Positions 55,200-64,000 of a DNA stretch of 64,000 nucleotides are shown piece after piece. The DNA is taken from contig NZ_NTGE01000116.1 of assembly GCF_002291145.1 (NCBI RefSeq), positions 1 through 64,000 on the forward strand, in the 5' to 3' direction. Below the pieces are notes generated by a model. That model was given only the letters and a program-made list of their open reading frames with translations, had not been told where the DNA came from and made no database searches. The translations under genes were made by a program, and so were the position numbers. Source of the DNA: Streptomyces sp. SA15 (lineage in GTDB: Bacteria > Actinomycetota > Actinomycetes > Streptomycetales > Streptomycetaceae). Within the stretch, counting starts at the first letter, position 1. Each line of letters opens with the position of its first letter.

Positions 55200-56321
55200 C
55201 TGCAGGTCGAGTACCCGGCCGGGCGGGCTCGGCGGGTGGTGACGCAGCGTGTCCGCAGCCGCTGGTTGTCGGCGTTGCGGAAGCCGAACGCGTTGCGGGC
55301 GACGAGCTTGATCACGCGGTTGATCCCTTCGCTCTTGGCGTTGCTGTGTCCGGTGTCGATGAACGCGGCGATCTCGGGCCACCAGCGGTCGACGGTGGTG
55401 GCGAACTGGCGGACTTCGGGGATGTCGGAGTCCGCGCACCAGGTGAGGAACTTCCAGCGGGCGTGGCCGACTTGGTGGCGGTCGGCTCCGGTGCGGGCCA
55501 GGGCGAGGAGGGTGCGCAGGTTCTCCTTGGCTATCCAGGCCGTCAACAGTGTTTGCCCGATCTTCCCCTCGCCCAGGAGCGTGTTCCACATCGTGGCGAA
55601 CTGGTCGTCGATGAGGTCCTCGCGGTTGCGCAGAAGCCGCCGTCTGGCCTTCCACTCCGGGTCGCTCGCCCGTCCGCGCCGGCCGCGGGTCTCGGCGGTG
55701 GTGCGGCCCTCGACCTGTCCGAGCAGCCCGCCGTGACCGAGGGCGTCGACGAAGCCGGTGTGCCACCGGTCCTGGGTCAGGCGCCACTTGCCGGTATCCG
55801 CATCCCGTTCCCAGCGGGGCCGTCCGCGCCGGGTCTCGTCGATGCCCAGGACTGCGACCTGCGGCAGAGGTGCCGCAGTGACGTCGCGGGCTTGCGTGCG
55901 GAAGGCTTCCATCACGGTCGGCCAGGACAGATGCAGATCCCGCGCGGCCTGGATGACCGTGGAGCCGGCATCCCGTATGCGGCGCCCGGCCGCACCCCGC
56001 AGCCGGGCGGTCAGTCTGGCACCGGCCGGGATCTGCGGGATCTGCTCGGTGAAGGACCGGCGAGGGCAGTCGGCCTCGCGGCACCACCAGCGGCGCTTGT
56101 GCCAGCGGAACTCCAATCCGCTCTCGCCGTAAGGGAGATCGCGCGGCCGGGTCACCGCCGAGCCCTTCACCCGGGTGGCGAAAACCCCGCAGGCCGGGCA
56201 GGCCCTGGCCCTCTCGTCGGCCCGTGACCAGGTGAACTCGGCGCCTTCCGTCGGCCAGCCGCTCAACCCGCGCGACGGACACCCCGTCGAGGTCGAGCAG
56301 CAACGTCGTATCGATGAGCAA
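55200..56321 (-). pseudogene. ISL3-family transposase, frameshifted
   Basis: The protein starts MLIDTTLLLDLDGVSVARVE, then the frame changes near 56220 in a GGGCC run and continues with the zinc-ribbon ACPACGVFATRVKG and CREADCPRRSF. The DDE-type core follows: GIDETRRGRPRW, the WHTGFVDALGHGG stretch and IAAFIDTGHSNAKSEGINRV. The end is near TRCVTTRRAR, where it abuts the methyltransferase fragment. One-base indel plus an unclear right end mean it is probably inactive. Confidence 0.8.
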
Positions 56322-56449
56322 GCTCGTGGCTCCTGCATGATCGTTCTGTGTCGAGAACAGAGATGATCACGCAGGTCCACGGGCATCCTGCATCCGGGGC
56401 CGTGCCCGAATGCGTCATGACAATCGGCCGGGTGTGGTTCGCTGCTGGG

Positions 56450-57025
56450 GTGACTCAGGACTTGGAGACCGTCGCATTCGAATCCGCCGAGGCGTTCGAG
56501 GCATGGCTCGGTGAGAACCACGCCGTCTCGCCGGGCATCTGGCTCAAGCTTCGTAAGAAGGGCCCCGGAATCGTCGCGCTGGACTACGCCCAGGCGCTCG
56601 ACGTGGCACTCTGCTACGGCTGGATCGACGGCCAGAAGGGCAAGTTCGACGACCAGTGGTGGCTCCAGCGGTTCACCCCGCGCAAGCCGCGCAGCAAGTG
56701 GTCCAAGGTCAACCGGGACAAGGCGGCCGCCCTGATCGAGCAGGGCCGGATGCGTCCGCCGGGGCAGGCCGAGGTCGACCGCGCCAAGGCGGACGGCCGC
56801 TGGGAGGCGGCCTACGACGGTGCGAAGAGCGCCACGGTGCCGGACGACCTCGCGGCGGCCCTGACCGCCGAACCGGCCGCGGCGGAGTTCTTCGAGACAC
56901 TGGACCGCCAGAACCGCTACGCGATCCTGTACCGCGTCCAAGACGCCAAGAAGCGCGAGACCCGGGCGCGCCGGATCGAGAAGTACGTAGCGATGCTGGC
57001 GAAGGGCGAGAAGCTGTACCCGTAG
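56450..57025 (+). CDS. YdeI/OmpD-associated family protein
   Basis: About 191 residues of the YdeI-like family, small cytoplasmic proteins sometimes called bacteriocin-protection proteins. Conserved blocks: LETVAFESAEAFEAWLGENH, SPGIWLKLRKKG, YGWIDGQKGKFDDQWWLQRF, TPRKPRSKWSKVN and the C-terminal VQDAKKRETRARRIEKYVAML. Start placed at GTG 56450, where family homology begins; the open frame extends upstream to 56348. Biochemical function is not established for the family. Confidence 0.85.
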   Translation: MTQDLETVAFESAEAFEAWLGENHAVSPGIWLKLRKKGPGIVALDYAQALDVALCYGWIDGQKGKFDDQWWLQRFTPRKPRSKWSKVNRDKAAALIEQGRMRPPGQAEVDRAKADGRWEAAYDGAKSATVPDDLAAALTAEPAAAEFFETLDRQNRYAILYRVQDAKKRETRARRIEKYVAMLAKGEKLYP

Positions 57026-57287
57026 TCACGGAAAGGGGACCATGGCCGTGTGGTGCCCTGGGATCCCGGCGCGCCTGCGGCCCCGGCAGCAGCCACCAAA
57101 TGCCCTCACCGAGCGTAACGAACGTCAGAGACCCTGAGCAGGATCACCGCTCAAGATCGAAGACCCGGAATGGCGCGGACTCGCCACCCGACGAGACTCC
57201 GGCCGGCTACCTGGCCGGAGTCCACTTACGCGGAGCCGTCATCCGGCTTGGCAGCCGTCGGCCAGCCCAAAGGAACTCCGCCTGCCG

Positions 57288-57725
57288 ATGGCCGACAGCA
57301 AACTGGCCCTCATCGCAGCCGAAGACATGGGCCGGACCGCGTTCGCCGTCTTCCGGAATCCGGATGTCCACATCGGACGGACCGTGAGCGTCGCTGGAGC
57401 CCATGCCAGTGGAGCTGAACTCGCGGCGCTGATCTCCGACGTCATCGGAGAAACAGTGCATTACCGACCGTTCGCGTGGGACCAGTTTCGATCCCTGCCG
57501 TTCTGGACGGCGGTCACGGCCGGTAACGCGTTCCCATACTTCGCGGAGAACGAGAGGGACTTGCCGGCACGCCGCGATCTGGACGAGTCCAGACGGTTGA
57601 ACCACGCGATGGAACCACTCGACGCATGGCTCCGATCGCACCGCGCCGGCCTCCTGTTGTCCGCCCAGAGCCGTAACCGTCCTGTGAACCGGCGAGTGGT
57701 GAGATCAGCCCGGTCGGCTTGGTGA
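57288..57725 (+). pseudogene. NmrA-like NAD(P)-binding protein, C-terminal fragment
   Basis: MADSKLALIAAEDMGRTAFA and the following VFRNPDVHIGRTVSVAG, ELAALISDVIGETVHYRPF are the second half of NmrA-type sugar-epimerase-like regulators/reductases. The N-terminal glycine-rich nucleotide motif is not found upstream in any frame, so the gene is truncated. The family-like part runs to about 57650; the remaining residues look non-native. Confidence 0.68.
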
Positions 57726-57753
57726 AACCTCCGGCAGCCGTCGGTCAGGGGAG

Positions 57754-57851
57754 TCCGGTTCAAGGACGCGGACCTGCGCATCCTGGGCGCGTTGCACACG
57801 GACGGGCGGATATCGTTCGAGCGGCTCGCCAAGCACGCGGGCATCGGCCGG
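57754..57851 (+). pseudogene. Lrp/AsnC-family regulator, N-terminal HTH fragment
   Basis: Only about 30 residues remain: DADLRILGALHTDGRISFER, then LAKHAGIG, which is the beginning of the AsnC winged helix. The reading stops making sense at a run of C after 57855, where the next gene's 3' end begins. Too short to function. Confidence 0.55.
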
Positions 57852-57872
57852 TGTATGCCCCCCCCAGAGCAC

Positions 57873-58734
57873 TCAGGGATTCCAGAAGGCCGAGGTGAAC
57901 GCACGGTCGAAGCGCCGTGCGGCCAGGTCCTCGCGCTGGATCACCCAGTGGACTGTGGCGCTCTCCCAGCCTTGTACGTCCATGCCGGCAAGCCAGTCGG
58001 CCAGGAGCACCCAGTCCGAGACGTCATCCGAAACTTGTTCGTCCCACCGGCCCGCGTCCGCCGCTTTCACGGCCCTGGACACGCCAACGGCGACCGGGTC
58101 GGTGTCGATGGTCTCCTCATCGGCGTATCCTCCGATCTGCAGCGGCCCCTCGGGGGCGATGTCCGCACGGGTGCTCTTCCAGACCGCGACGAGTTCCTCG
58201 GAGCGGGTATGCCCGGGATGCGGCCCGCCCCATGGCATGCCGGGCTGTATGACCGACTTGTGGTGGGGCAGCGACACATTGGCCGTCGCCCGCAGCGGAC
58301 CCTCCGGGAACTCCGCGAACATCGCTTCGTAGTCGTCCCAGTCGAAGGAGTTCCAAGCGTGCTTGTCCCGTTCGGCTACGGCCGTGCCGAGGGGGGATGT
58401 ACACCACGCTGCCCATGGTGTCGTCATCGCCGTCGTCCTCGGGGAAGGCGAAGAGCAGCAGCTGGCCGTCGGGAGGCAGCGGCAGGTCCGTCGCGTCGGC
58501 GGGCAGGGCCGCGAGGTCGAGGGAAGCGACGAAGGGGTGGGCGGGGTCCGGGGTATCGGCCGGAAGCAGGAGCGGACCGCCGAACTGGCCCACGACCGGC
58601 CCGTCCCCGTCCCGCGTCAGCGTCGCGCAGGGGCGGGCGGTGGCCAACCACCGCTCTATGTCGTCGGCGGGTACGCCCTGCGCGATCGCCTCGTCACGAA
58701 AGGGACTTAACCGATCCCACATCTCAGGAGTCAT
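57873..58734 (-). pseudogene. YwqG/DUF1963 family protein with frameshift at a G6 run
   Basis: The N-terminal half (MTPEMWDRLSPFRDEA at 58734; VVGQFGGPLLLPAD, FVASLDLAALPAD, GQLLLFAFPEDD) and the C-terminal half (EGPLRATANVSLPHHKSV, LQIGGYADEET, WVLLADWL) are consecutive parts of a DUF1963-type protein. They lie in different frames. The join is at 58391-58396, a six-G homopolymer on the plus strand, a typical place for an indel or a base-calling error. Function of the family is unknown. Confidence 0.72.
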
Positions 58735-58783
58735 GGGCAAACCGTAGAGGGAGGGACTGACACAGCGGAGTCGAAGCCGTGGC

Positions 58784-59104
58784 ACACCGCCGAGGAGCCG
58801 CCTGGATTCCTATGTCGAGCGCGATCCTGGTTGCGGCCTTGCGCAGCCGCTTGTTGTAGCCGGGCTGCTGGGGCAGGTAGGGGAAGAGGTGGCGCAGGTG
58901 GGCACGGGCATGGCGGAGCCATTTGGCCTCGGAGGTGTAGCCGAGTATGGCCTGCATCGTGGCGAGGGTGACCAGTTCGGCATCGCTCAGGCGGGGCGTA
59001 ATGCCGACCGGCGGGCGCCACGGCGCCAGGTCGGGATGCTCCTTCAGCATGTCGTCGGTCGTCGCATAGAGTGCTGTCGCGAGGGTGTCCACGTCGTTCG
59101 TCAC
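58784..59104 (-). pseudogene. IS982-type transposase, N-terminal fragment
   Basis: From GTG 59104: DVDTLATALYATTDDMLKEH, then PRLSDAELVTLATMQAIL, EAKWLRHARAHLRHLFPYLP and QQPGYNKRLRKA, the usual beginning of IS982-family transposases. It is cut before the catalytic DDE part, close to the start of the YwqG-like gene. Confidence 0.75.
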
Positions 59105-59174
59105 AAAACGATCTTGGACACCCTCGTTCTCGTCTCCGCAGGCACCCCTTGGACCACACCACCAGGAGGAACCA

Positions 59175-59564
59175 GTGTCATACCCGCAACTGCTCACCCC
59201 CGAGGAGAAGCTCGCCGACGCGAAGAAGCTGTTGAGCCTCCCGCGTATCGTCGTGATCTGCGGCTCCACCCGCTTCATGACCGAGATGACCGAGGCCGAT
59301 CTGCGGGAGACCAAAGCCGGAAAGATTGTCGTCAAACCGGGCTGTGACATGAAGTCGCCGCACGAACTTTGGTCCGATCCTGTCGAGGCCGAGGCGCTGA
59401 AGGTTCGACTCGACGATCTACACCGGGCGAAGATCCGGCTCGCTGATGAGGTGCTGGTAGTCGGCGACTACATCGGAGACAGCACCCGAGCCGAAATCGC
59501 CTACGCCCGGTCGCTGGGCAAGCCCGTGCGGTTCACGCACCCCGAAGTCGACTCTGACGCCTGA
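59175..59564 (+). CDS. Small nucleoside 2-deoxyribosyltransferase-like protein
   Basis: A 129-residue protein with the Rossmann-like layout of the nucleoside deoxyribosyltransferase superfamily: IVVICGSTRFMTEM after an N-terminal helix, and ADEVLVVGDYIGDSTRAEIA, then YARSLGKPVRF, where the acidic and Ser residues of the active site normally lie. GTG at 59175 is chosen because AGGAGGA sits 5 bases upstream. Many relatives in Streptomyces are annotated as hypothetical; true substrate unknown. Confidence 0.72.
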   Translation: MSYPQLLTPEEKLADAKKLLSLPRIVVICGSTRFMTEMTEADLRETKAGKIVVKPGCDMKSPHELWSDPVEAEALKVRLDDLHRAKIRLADEVLVVGDYIGDSTRAEIAYARSLGKPVRFTHPEVDSDA

Positions 59565-59833
59565 CCGCCCGCTGCCACCTCGACAACCACGGCCGGCAGC
59601 CCGCCGCCTGACCGTCTCGCGGTGGCTTCGGCCGCCGCCCACCCCACACCCTCCGCAGGCATCCTTTGGAATTGATCATCTAGGAGCAGCTTGCGCAGCT
59701 GCGGCTCGGCGCCCGCGAGCATGCGGGCCGTGTAGGCGTCACCCGCCTGAACCGACTGGATGAACTTGAAGGCAAGCATCACCGCGTTCGGGGTCATCGG
59801 GGCGAGCGGCGCAGTGGCAAGGGTCTGGGACAT
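59501..59833 (-). CDS. Hypothetical protein
   Basis: An open frame from ATG 59833 (MSQTLATAPLAPMTPNAVML) whose first 60 residues look protein-like: an amphipathic helix AFKFIQSVQAGDAYTARML followed by EPQLRKLLLDD. The tail after about residue 75 is Gly/Ala-rich and overlaps the 3' end of the convergent gene, so the true end may differ. I do not recognise the family. Confidence 0.35.
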   Translation of the reverse strand: MSQTLATAPLAPMTPNAVMLAFKFIQSVQAGDAYTARMLAGAEPQLRKLLLDDQFQRMPAEGVGWAAAEATARRSGGGLPAVVVEVAAGGQASESTSGCVNRTGLPSDRA

Positions 59834-60152
59834 GGACGGGGCTCCTCACAGGGATGATCGCCGTGCGGGTCACGACGTCTGAGATCACCTTCGATCGGAT
59901 TGCCTGTGGATAGAGTTCGGCGCCCGGCAGGGAGAGTTCTCCCCCCGGTACGGTTGTGACGGCGATCGGTAGTTGGCCCCTCCGATCGGCAACTGGCCCC
60001 GAGGCGGTCTGTGATCGCGATCTACACCAAGGGCGCGCCGTTCCCCGCACTGCCCCCGGTACCGCTCGCCGAACAGGTCGAGGGCATGACCGTTTCCTAC
60101 GGGCGGCGTACGCCGCTCATGGCTAATAGCGGAGTTGTTGCAGCAGGGGCTG
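59834..60152. other. Intergenic region, no convincing gene
   Basis: Several short open frames are present but none shows recognisable motifs. It contains the imperfect 20-bp-period repeat listed separately. Confidence 0.4.
59964..60000 (+). repeat. Imperfect tandem repeat with 20-bp period
   Basis: GATCGGTAGTTGGCCCC is followed 3 bases later by GATCGGCAACTGGCCCC; 14 of 17 bases agree and the phase is 20 bp, close to two helical turns. It could be a binding site for a dimer or a remnant of an iteron-like array, but only two copies are present. Confidence 0.5.
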
Positions 60153-60705
60153 TCAGGTTTCGTCGGTGTCGTGATCTGCTGTTGTTTGAGCTGCCGAATC
60201 GGTGCGCTGGTTGGCCGATGTCGTCTGTGCTGAGGCCATGTCTGGATTCCCTCCGGCGAGTTCGACGAGCGGATCGAAGAGACGGTGCACGAGTTCGGCA
60301 GCGGCATCCAGCCCCTGATCGGCACAGACGGCACCGACGACTGCTTCCATAACGTCGGCGAGTATCGACGCGCTGTCTCGCCCGCCAGATGCCTCCTCGT
60401 CTGAACTGATGCGAACATGCTGGCTCAGCCCGACGCCTTGGGCGATCCGCGCCAGAGTACGGGTGTTGACCATCCTTGCCCGAAGGTGGGGCAGCTCTCC
60501 CTTGGTCAGGTCTGGATGGTTCCGGTAAATGGCTTCGGTGGCTACCAGTCCCAGCACCGAGTCCCCCAACGCCATCAAAGGTTCGGTTGTCAGGCACACC
60601 GTGAGCCTCTGCGTACGAGTGGTGGGTTAGCGCACGTGTCAAGATTTCGGGTCCGGTTGAGATCCCTAGCGCTGCTGACAGTTCGTCAAGGGCAGGGTTG
60701 CCGAG
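60153..60705 (-). pseudogene. Degenerate ribonuclease III homologue, frameshifted
   Basis: The upstream part (LDELSAALGISTGPEILTRA, LTHHSYAEAHG) and, in another frame, NHPDLTKGELPHLRARMVNT, GGRDSASILADVMEAVVGAV, AAELVHRLFDPL are successive pieces of an RNase III catalytic domain. The signature normally NERLEFLGD reads EPLMALGD, so one active-site Glu is lost, though Asp and the later D/E pair (ADVMEA) remain. No double-stranded RNA-binding domain follows; the tail is low-complexity. The frame changes near 60595. It lies next to a replication-relaxation gene on the same strand. Confidence 0.72.
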
Positions 60706-61503
60706 GTGCAGCCCACGCGGGAAAGGACGCCTCCAGCGCCCTGCCAGCCGCGCGCAGGGCGGCGATGCGGTTCTCGACACCGGCGGGTCCGGTGCCGTCC
60801 AGGACGAACAGGATTCGGGGGAAGAGGGGGTAGTGCCGCCGCCAGTCCTCCAGTCCTCCAGTTCCAGCGCCGGCTCCTGGACGGTCGGCCGGCGGCGCCC
60901 GGCGATGGTGGGCACGTAGCGGTGAAGGCGTTCGTACGTGGGCAGTTTGGCGGCGAGGCGTTCGGGGTCCATGGTGGCGCGGTCGACCTCTACGAACGCC
61001 CGCAGCATTGACCCGTTGTCGCCGTCGGCGGGGCCTTGCCGGTAGTACAGGAGCGCGTCGGGGATGACGGCCTCGCCGTTCCCGATCGGGTCGTGGACCT
61101 CGGGGATCCAGTCCAGCGGCCGGCACAGCTCGCCGCAGCGGCGGGCGTCCTCGAGGAAGACGAGCGCGGTCTCGGTCACCGTCAGTGTGTGACCGACCTT
61201 TAGCCGCACGGCGGTCGGATCGGACACCGTCCGCGACGGCCGGCGCCCACGTAACTCGGGCCACTCGGAGGCGAGCTGCACGCCGTACACGGTGGGGAAC
61301 CACACCCTCATCCGCCCGGCCTGCGGCAGCGTGATGCGGTCGACCAGCCTCTCGTCGCGCAGTCGGGCCAGCCGGCGCCGCGTCTGCTCGATGCGCACCT
61401 GGGGGGCGATCACCCGGTGCATCTGCTCCGTGGTGGCCATCCGGTACTGCGTCAGCACGGCCAGTGCCAGCCGGTCGCCGCCGCCTGCATCCACGTCGAT
61501 CAT
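60686..61503 (-). pseudogene. Replication-relaxation family protein, frameshifted by an 8-bp duplication
   Basis: ATG 61503 begins MIDVDAGGGDRLALAVLTQY with a winged-helix region (TTEQMHRVIAP, RRRLARLRDERLVDR) and continues through GHTLTVTETALVFLEDARR and AFVEVDRATMDPERLAAKL, as in replication-relaxation proteins of actinobacterial plasmids and integrative elements. The frame breaks at 60843-60858, where CAGTCCTC is repeated in tandem. The other frame restores YPLFPRILFVLDGTGPAGVE and ends at 60686. A single 8-bp duplication explains the break. Confidence 0.78.
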
Positions 61504-61943
61504 CGCTGTTCGCTCGCTTCCTGCCTGGTACGGCGCCGTCCCGGCGCCGCGCGTACCGGACAGGCCAGCAGCCGACCCCGACCAAACCGCCGACCACGAA
61601 GACCCGACCACGGTCACGAAGCGATAACACCTGCGTCGACCAGGCGCGTATCCCCTCCGACATCCAGGCCGACATCCGTCCGTGCCCTCTTGCGTACCTG
61701 CCCGAAAACCCGCAGGTCAGGGCGTGGTCGGGAGGCCGACATCCCCTCTACGCCCCCGAGTCCACAGCCCCACAGCAGGAAGAAAAGAGAAGTGGGTGGG
61801 ACAGGCCCCGGGCAGCGGGCGAGGGGATCGGCCCACGATGCGCAGGCCCGCCGCCGCAGCCGACTCCTCTACCACCACCTCCTCTGATGGCCGCGTGGGC
61901 GGCAGGGTGTCGGAGAGGTCTGAAGGCGCCGAGGGTCTGCTTT
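61504..61943. other. Intergenic region, no convincing gene
   Basis: Separates the replication-relaxation pseudogene from the HxlR regulator gene, both on the minus strand. Open frames here have no conserved motifs. Confidence 0.5.
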
Positions 61944-62402
61944 CTATCGGGTCTTCTGCACCTGGGTGGTGTTGGTGTTGAGGAGGGTGCCGTCGGCGCT
62001 GGTCGGCACGATTTCCGGTACAGGGGTGCCGTGCTGGTCGACAAGGGTGGAGTGAGTCTCGCCGGGAGCGAAGGCGTGCCGTTCTCCCCACTGTCGCAAG
62101 GTGACGATGACGGGGAAGAGGGCACGGCCGGCGTCGGTGAGCACGTATTCCTGGCGGCGGCCCGATGGTGCGGGCCGCTGGGCGAGGAGCCCGTGAGCGG
62201 TCAGCTTGCGGAGGCGGTCGGTGAGGATGTTGCGGGCGATGCCGGTCCGTCGCTGGAACTCGGTGAACGATTGTGCCCCGTCCATCGCGTCGCGGATGAC
62301 GAGAAGGCTCCACCTGTCGCCCACGAGGTCGAGCGTGCGGGCGACAGGGCAGTCGGGGTCGGTCCAGACGGGGTTCGGGGCGCGCGTGGTGGTGCGTGAC
62401 AT
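61944..62402 (-). CDS. HxlR-family transcriptional regulator
   Basis: A 152-residue winged-helix regulator. CPVARTLDLVGDRWSLLVIR is the HxlR hallmark, with the conserved Cys for thiol/electrophile sensing at about residue 18; SFTEFQRRTGIARNILTDRL is the recognition helix region and YVLTDAGRALFPV the wing. Start at ATG 62402, preceded by GGGAGGTGT; an upstream in-frame ATG is less likely. It is divergent from an MFS transporter gene 87 bp away, the usual layout for a regulator controlling its own exporter. Confidence 0.9.
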   Translation of the reverse strand: MSRTTTRAPNPVWTDPDCPVARTLDLVGDRWSLLVIRDAMDGAQSFTEFQRRTGIARNILTDRLRKLTAHGLLAQRPAPSGRRQEYVLTDAGRALFPVIVTLRQWGERHAFAPGETHSTLVDQHGTPVPEIVPTSADGTLLNTNTTQVQKTR

Positions 62403-62489
62403 GACACCTCCCAATGAGTTGCGGATTGAAACCATCATGCCGTACGGTCAAAGTGGTTGCAATCTGCTACCGATTGGGATTGGAGTGCA
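62403..62489. promoter_or_regulatory. Divergent promoter/operator region between hxlR-like and MFS genes
   Basis: Only 87 bp separate the two divergent start codons, so both promoters and probably the HxlR operator lie here. The region is AT-richer than its surroundings (around ATTGAAACCATCATG and CAATCTGCTACC). I cannot define a palindrome with confidence. Confidence 0.5.
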
Positions 62490-63749
62490 ATGAACGTATG
62501 GCGGCGGTTACTGCTCGCAGTGGTGTGTGGTGTCGCTGTGGCGAGCCTCTATGCCGCGCAGCCGGTTCTGGAGCCGATGGGACGCGATCTCGGTGTGTCG
62601 GCAGAACTCGCGGGGTGGATCGTCGCAACCGGCCAGTTCGGCTATCTGGCAGGGCTACTGCTGCTGGTGCCGCTTGGCGATGTGGTCGACAGGCGCCGAC
62701 TCATCGCCGTGCACCTGGCGATCACCGCAGGGGGCATGATCCTGACGGCCTCGGCATCAGCCGCATGGGTGGCGTTCGTGGGGCTCGTGACGGCTGGGGC
62801 GTTCGCGGTCGTGGTGCAGACCACGGTGGCCTACGCCGCGTCGGTCTCGCTGCCTGCCGAACGCGGACGGAACATCGGTGTCGTGACCTCGGGCGTTGTA
62901 GTCGGCATCCTGGGCGCTAGGGTCGTCACCGGCACGCTCGCCGAGGTGTGGGGCTGGCGGAGCGTCTATGCCGTGCTCGCAGTGCTGTCACTCGGCCTCG
63001 CAGCCCTCGTTTTCGCGGCACTACCGTCAGAGGAGCGCCCCAACTCACCTGCGGGGTACAGGCAGGTCGTCGTCTCCCTCGGCGGACTGTTCGGGCAGCG
63101 TATCTTCCTGACGCGCGGGCTCATCGCGTTCTTCTTGTTCGCATCGTTCGGAACCCTGTGGAGCGGACTGTCCCTGCCGCTGGCGGACACGCCGTGGCAG
63201 CTGAATGAGAGCCAGATCGGACTGTTCGGCATCGCCGGACTCGCCGGCGCACTGGGCGCGGCACGCGCGGGACGGTGGGCGGATGCAGGACGGGCGGCCC
63301 CGGTCACCGGTCTCGCACTCACCCTGCTCATCCTCTCGTGGGCAGCGATCGCGCAGCTGCCGTGGTCACTGTGGCTCCTCATCGTGGGAATCGTGGTTCT
63401 CGACTTCGCGGTCCAGGCCGTGCATGTGAGCAACCAGCACCTGCTCACCGCCGCGCATCCGGATCGCGTCAGCAGCGTCATCGGCAGCTACATGGTCTTC
63501 TACTCACTCGGCTCCGCCCTCGGCGCAGCCGCAACCACCGCCATCTTCACCGCGCACGGCTGGGCGGGCTCCAGCCTCCTCGGGGCCGGATTCGCGGCCT
63601 GCGCGCTGGCCGTCTGGGCGGCCAACAGGCGACTACCCCGCGATAGCGCGAACCTCCAATCCGAGAAAGCAGGCACGCACCAGGCGCCGGAGGAAACGCA
63701 AGGCACTGACCAAGCCGGACAAGTGATGGACAACCCCAAAGTTCCTTGA
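62490..63749 (+). CDS. MFS transporter (drug-export type)
   Basis: A 419-residue inner-membrane transporter with about 12 predicted membrane segments. The N-terminal half shows LLLVPLGDVVDRRRLI, the MFS loop 2-3 motif, and GVVTSGVVVGILGARVVTG, resembling the antiporter motif C region. Start ATG 62490 follows GGAG by about 6 bases; an upstream in-frame ATG at 62457 falls in the regulatory region. The tail after residue 390 is hydrophilic and variable. Substrate unknown; likely controlled by the divergent HxlR protein rather than by the peptide cluster. Confidence 0.9.
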   Translation: MNVWRRLLLAVVCGVAVASLYAAQPVLEPMGRDLGVSAELAGWIVATGQFGYLAGLLLLVPLGDVVDRRRLIAVHLAITAGGMILTASASAAWVAFVGLVTAGAFAVVVQTTVAYAASVSLPAERGRNIGVVTSGVVVGILGARVVTGTLAEVWGWRSVYAVLAVLSLGLAALVFAALPSEERPNSPAGYRQVVVSLGGLFGQRIFLTRGLIAFFLFASFGTLWSGLSLPLADTPWQLNESQIGLFGIAGLAGALGAARAGRWADAGRAAPVTGLALTLLILSWAAIAQLPWSLWLLIVGIVVLDFAVQAVHVSNQHLLTAAHPDRVSSVIGSYMVFYSLGSALGAAATTAIFTAHGWAGSSLLGAGFAACALAVWAANRRLPRDSANLQSEKAGTHQAPEETQGTDQAGQVMDNPKVP

Positions 63750-64000
63750 GTGCTCCCTGGTCTCTGCAACCCCAGGACCTGGGCCTTCTTCCCTGACCTA
63801 TGCGGGTTTCGTTCCGTGGAACCAGCTCGGGATTCCTGAAGACCTATTGTCTGCGTCACCGTCCGTGCGAGATGCGTGAAGGAGAGCAGGTCCGCGTTGC
63901 CCCTTCCGGTCGTACGGGACCTTCGGGTGGTGGCGTTCGAGACCGAGGAGCTGGTTGGGCTCGTGCTCCCGTGCCGCCGGGCTGACGGACAGCACGATCG

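Noticed and set aside
61464..62399. A 311-residue plus-strand frame over the HxlR gene
   Set aside because: It is antisense to HxlR, which has clear family motifs and a good ribosome site; the plus frame has none.
1..64000. CRISPR arrays, rRNA or tRNA genes
   Set aside because: No regularly spaced repeats and no recognisable tRNA cloverleaf or rRNA core sequences were noticed on reading the window.
63750..64000. A possible gene at the right edge of the window
   Set aside because: Short open frames on both strands lack conserved motifs and are cut by the window end; nothing can be supported.

Overview
The window is high-GC actinobacterial DNA, most likely from Streptomyces. The evidence is a mycothiol-dependent-isomerase family gene, an AfsR/SARP activator with TTA codons, very large NRPS genes with MbtH, and typical Streptomyces IS families. 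It is a nonribosomal peptide gene cluster (about 4.86-51.2 kb) set in accessory DNA full of IS remnants and broken genes.

Left flank (1-4.74 kb): a group II intron reverse transcriptase, cut by the window edge, sits inside an IS21-type istB gene. It is followed by a DinB/MDMPI-type enzyme on the minus strand, a small fused ubiquitin-like/E2-like protein, an IS630 element with well-preserved 30-bp ends and a TA target duplication (transposase frame broken), and an ABC-transporter ATPase fragment.

Cluster (4.86-51.2 kb): an AfsR-like regulator with three TTA codons is separated by IS110 and IS3 remnants from a nearly continuous plus-strand operon. The operon order is: thioesterase-like protein with Cys in place of the nucleophilic Ser; free-standing A-T didomain with a Val-like code; P450; NRPS1 (C-A-T x4, then E; one frame break in E); NRPS2 (C-A-T, C-A-NMT-T, C-T without an A domain, C-A-T-E, C-A-T-TE); ordinary type II thioesterase; crotonyl-CoA carboxylase/reductase homologue; CaiB-type CoA transferase; second P450; MbtH; PanD; SbnA; SbnB. 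Most junctions are 4-bp ATGA-type overlaps. A-domain codes read by eye suggest aromatic - diaminopropionate - Asn - D-unknown - Ser - N-methylglycine - (residue loaded in trans) - D-unknown - unknown. SbnA/SbnB would supply the diaminopropionate. The A-less module, the A-T/P450 pair and the Cys thioesterase together resemble the SyrB1/SyrC/SyrE logic of syringomycin: an amino acid is modified on a free-standing carrier and shuttled to an A-less module. This is the most interesting hypothesis in the window.

Right flank (50.8-64 kb): a chimeric ORF (start of an NRPS A domain joined to an O-methyltransferase tail) marks a deletion border. Beyond it are an intact IS630-type transposase gene, a DHFR-like reductase, a SnoaL-like/SDR pair, a second O-methyltransferase fragment abutting a frameshifted ISL3 transposase, a YdeI-like protein, NmrA and AsnC fragments, a frameshifted YwqG/DUF1963 gene, an IS982 fragment, a small deoxyribosyltransferase-like protein, a degenerate RNase III next to a frameshifted replication-relaxation gene, and an intact divergent HxlR regulator/MFS exporter pair.

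Several single-base frame breaks could be true decay or assembly errors; I cannot tell which from sequence alone. All specificity codes were extracted by eye and need alignment-based confirmation.
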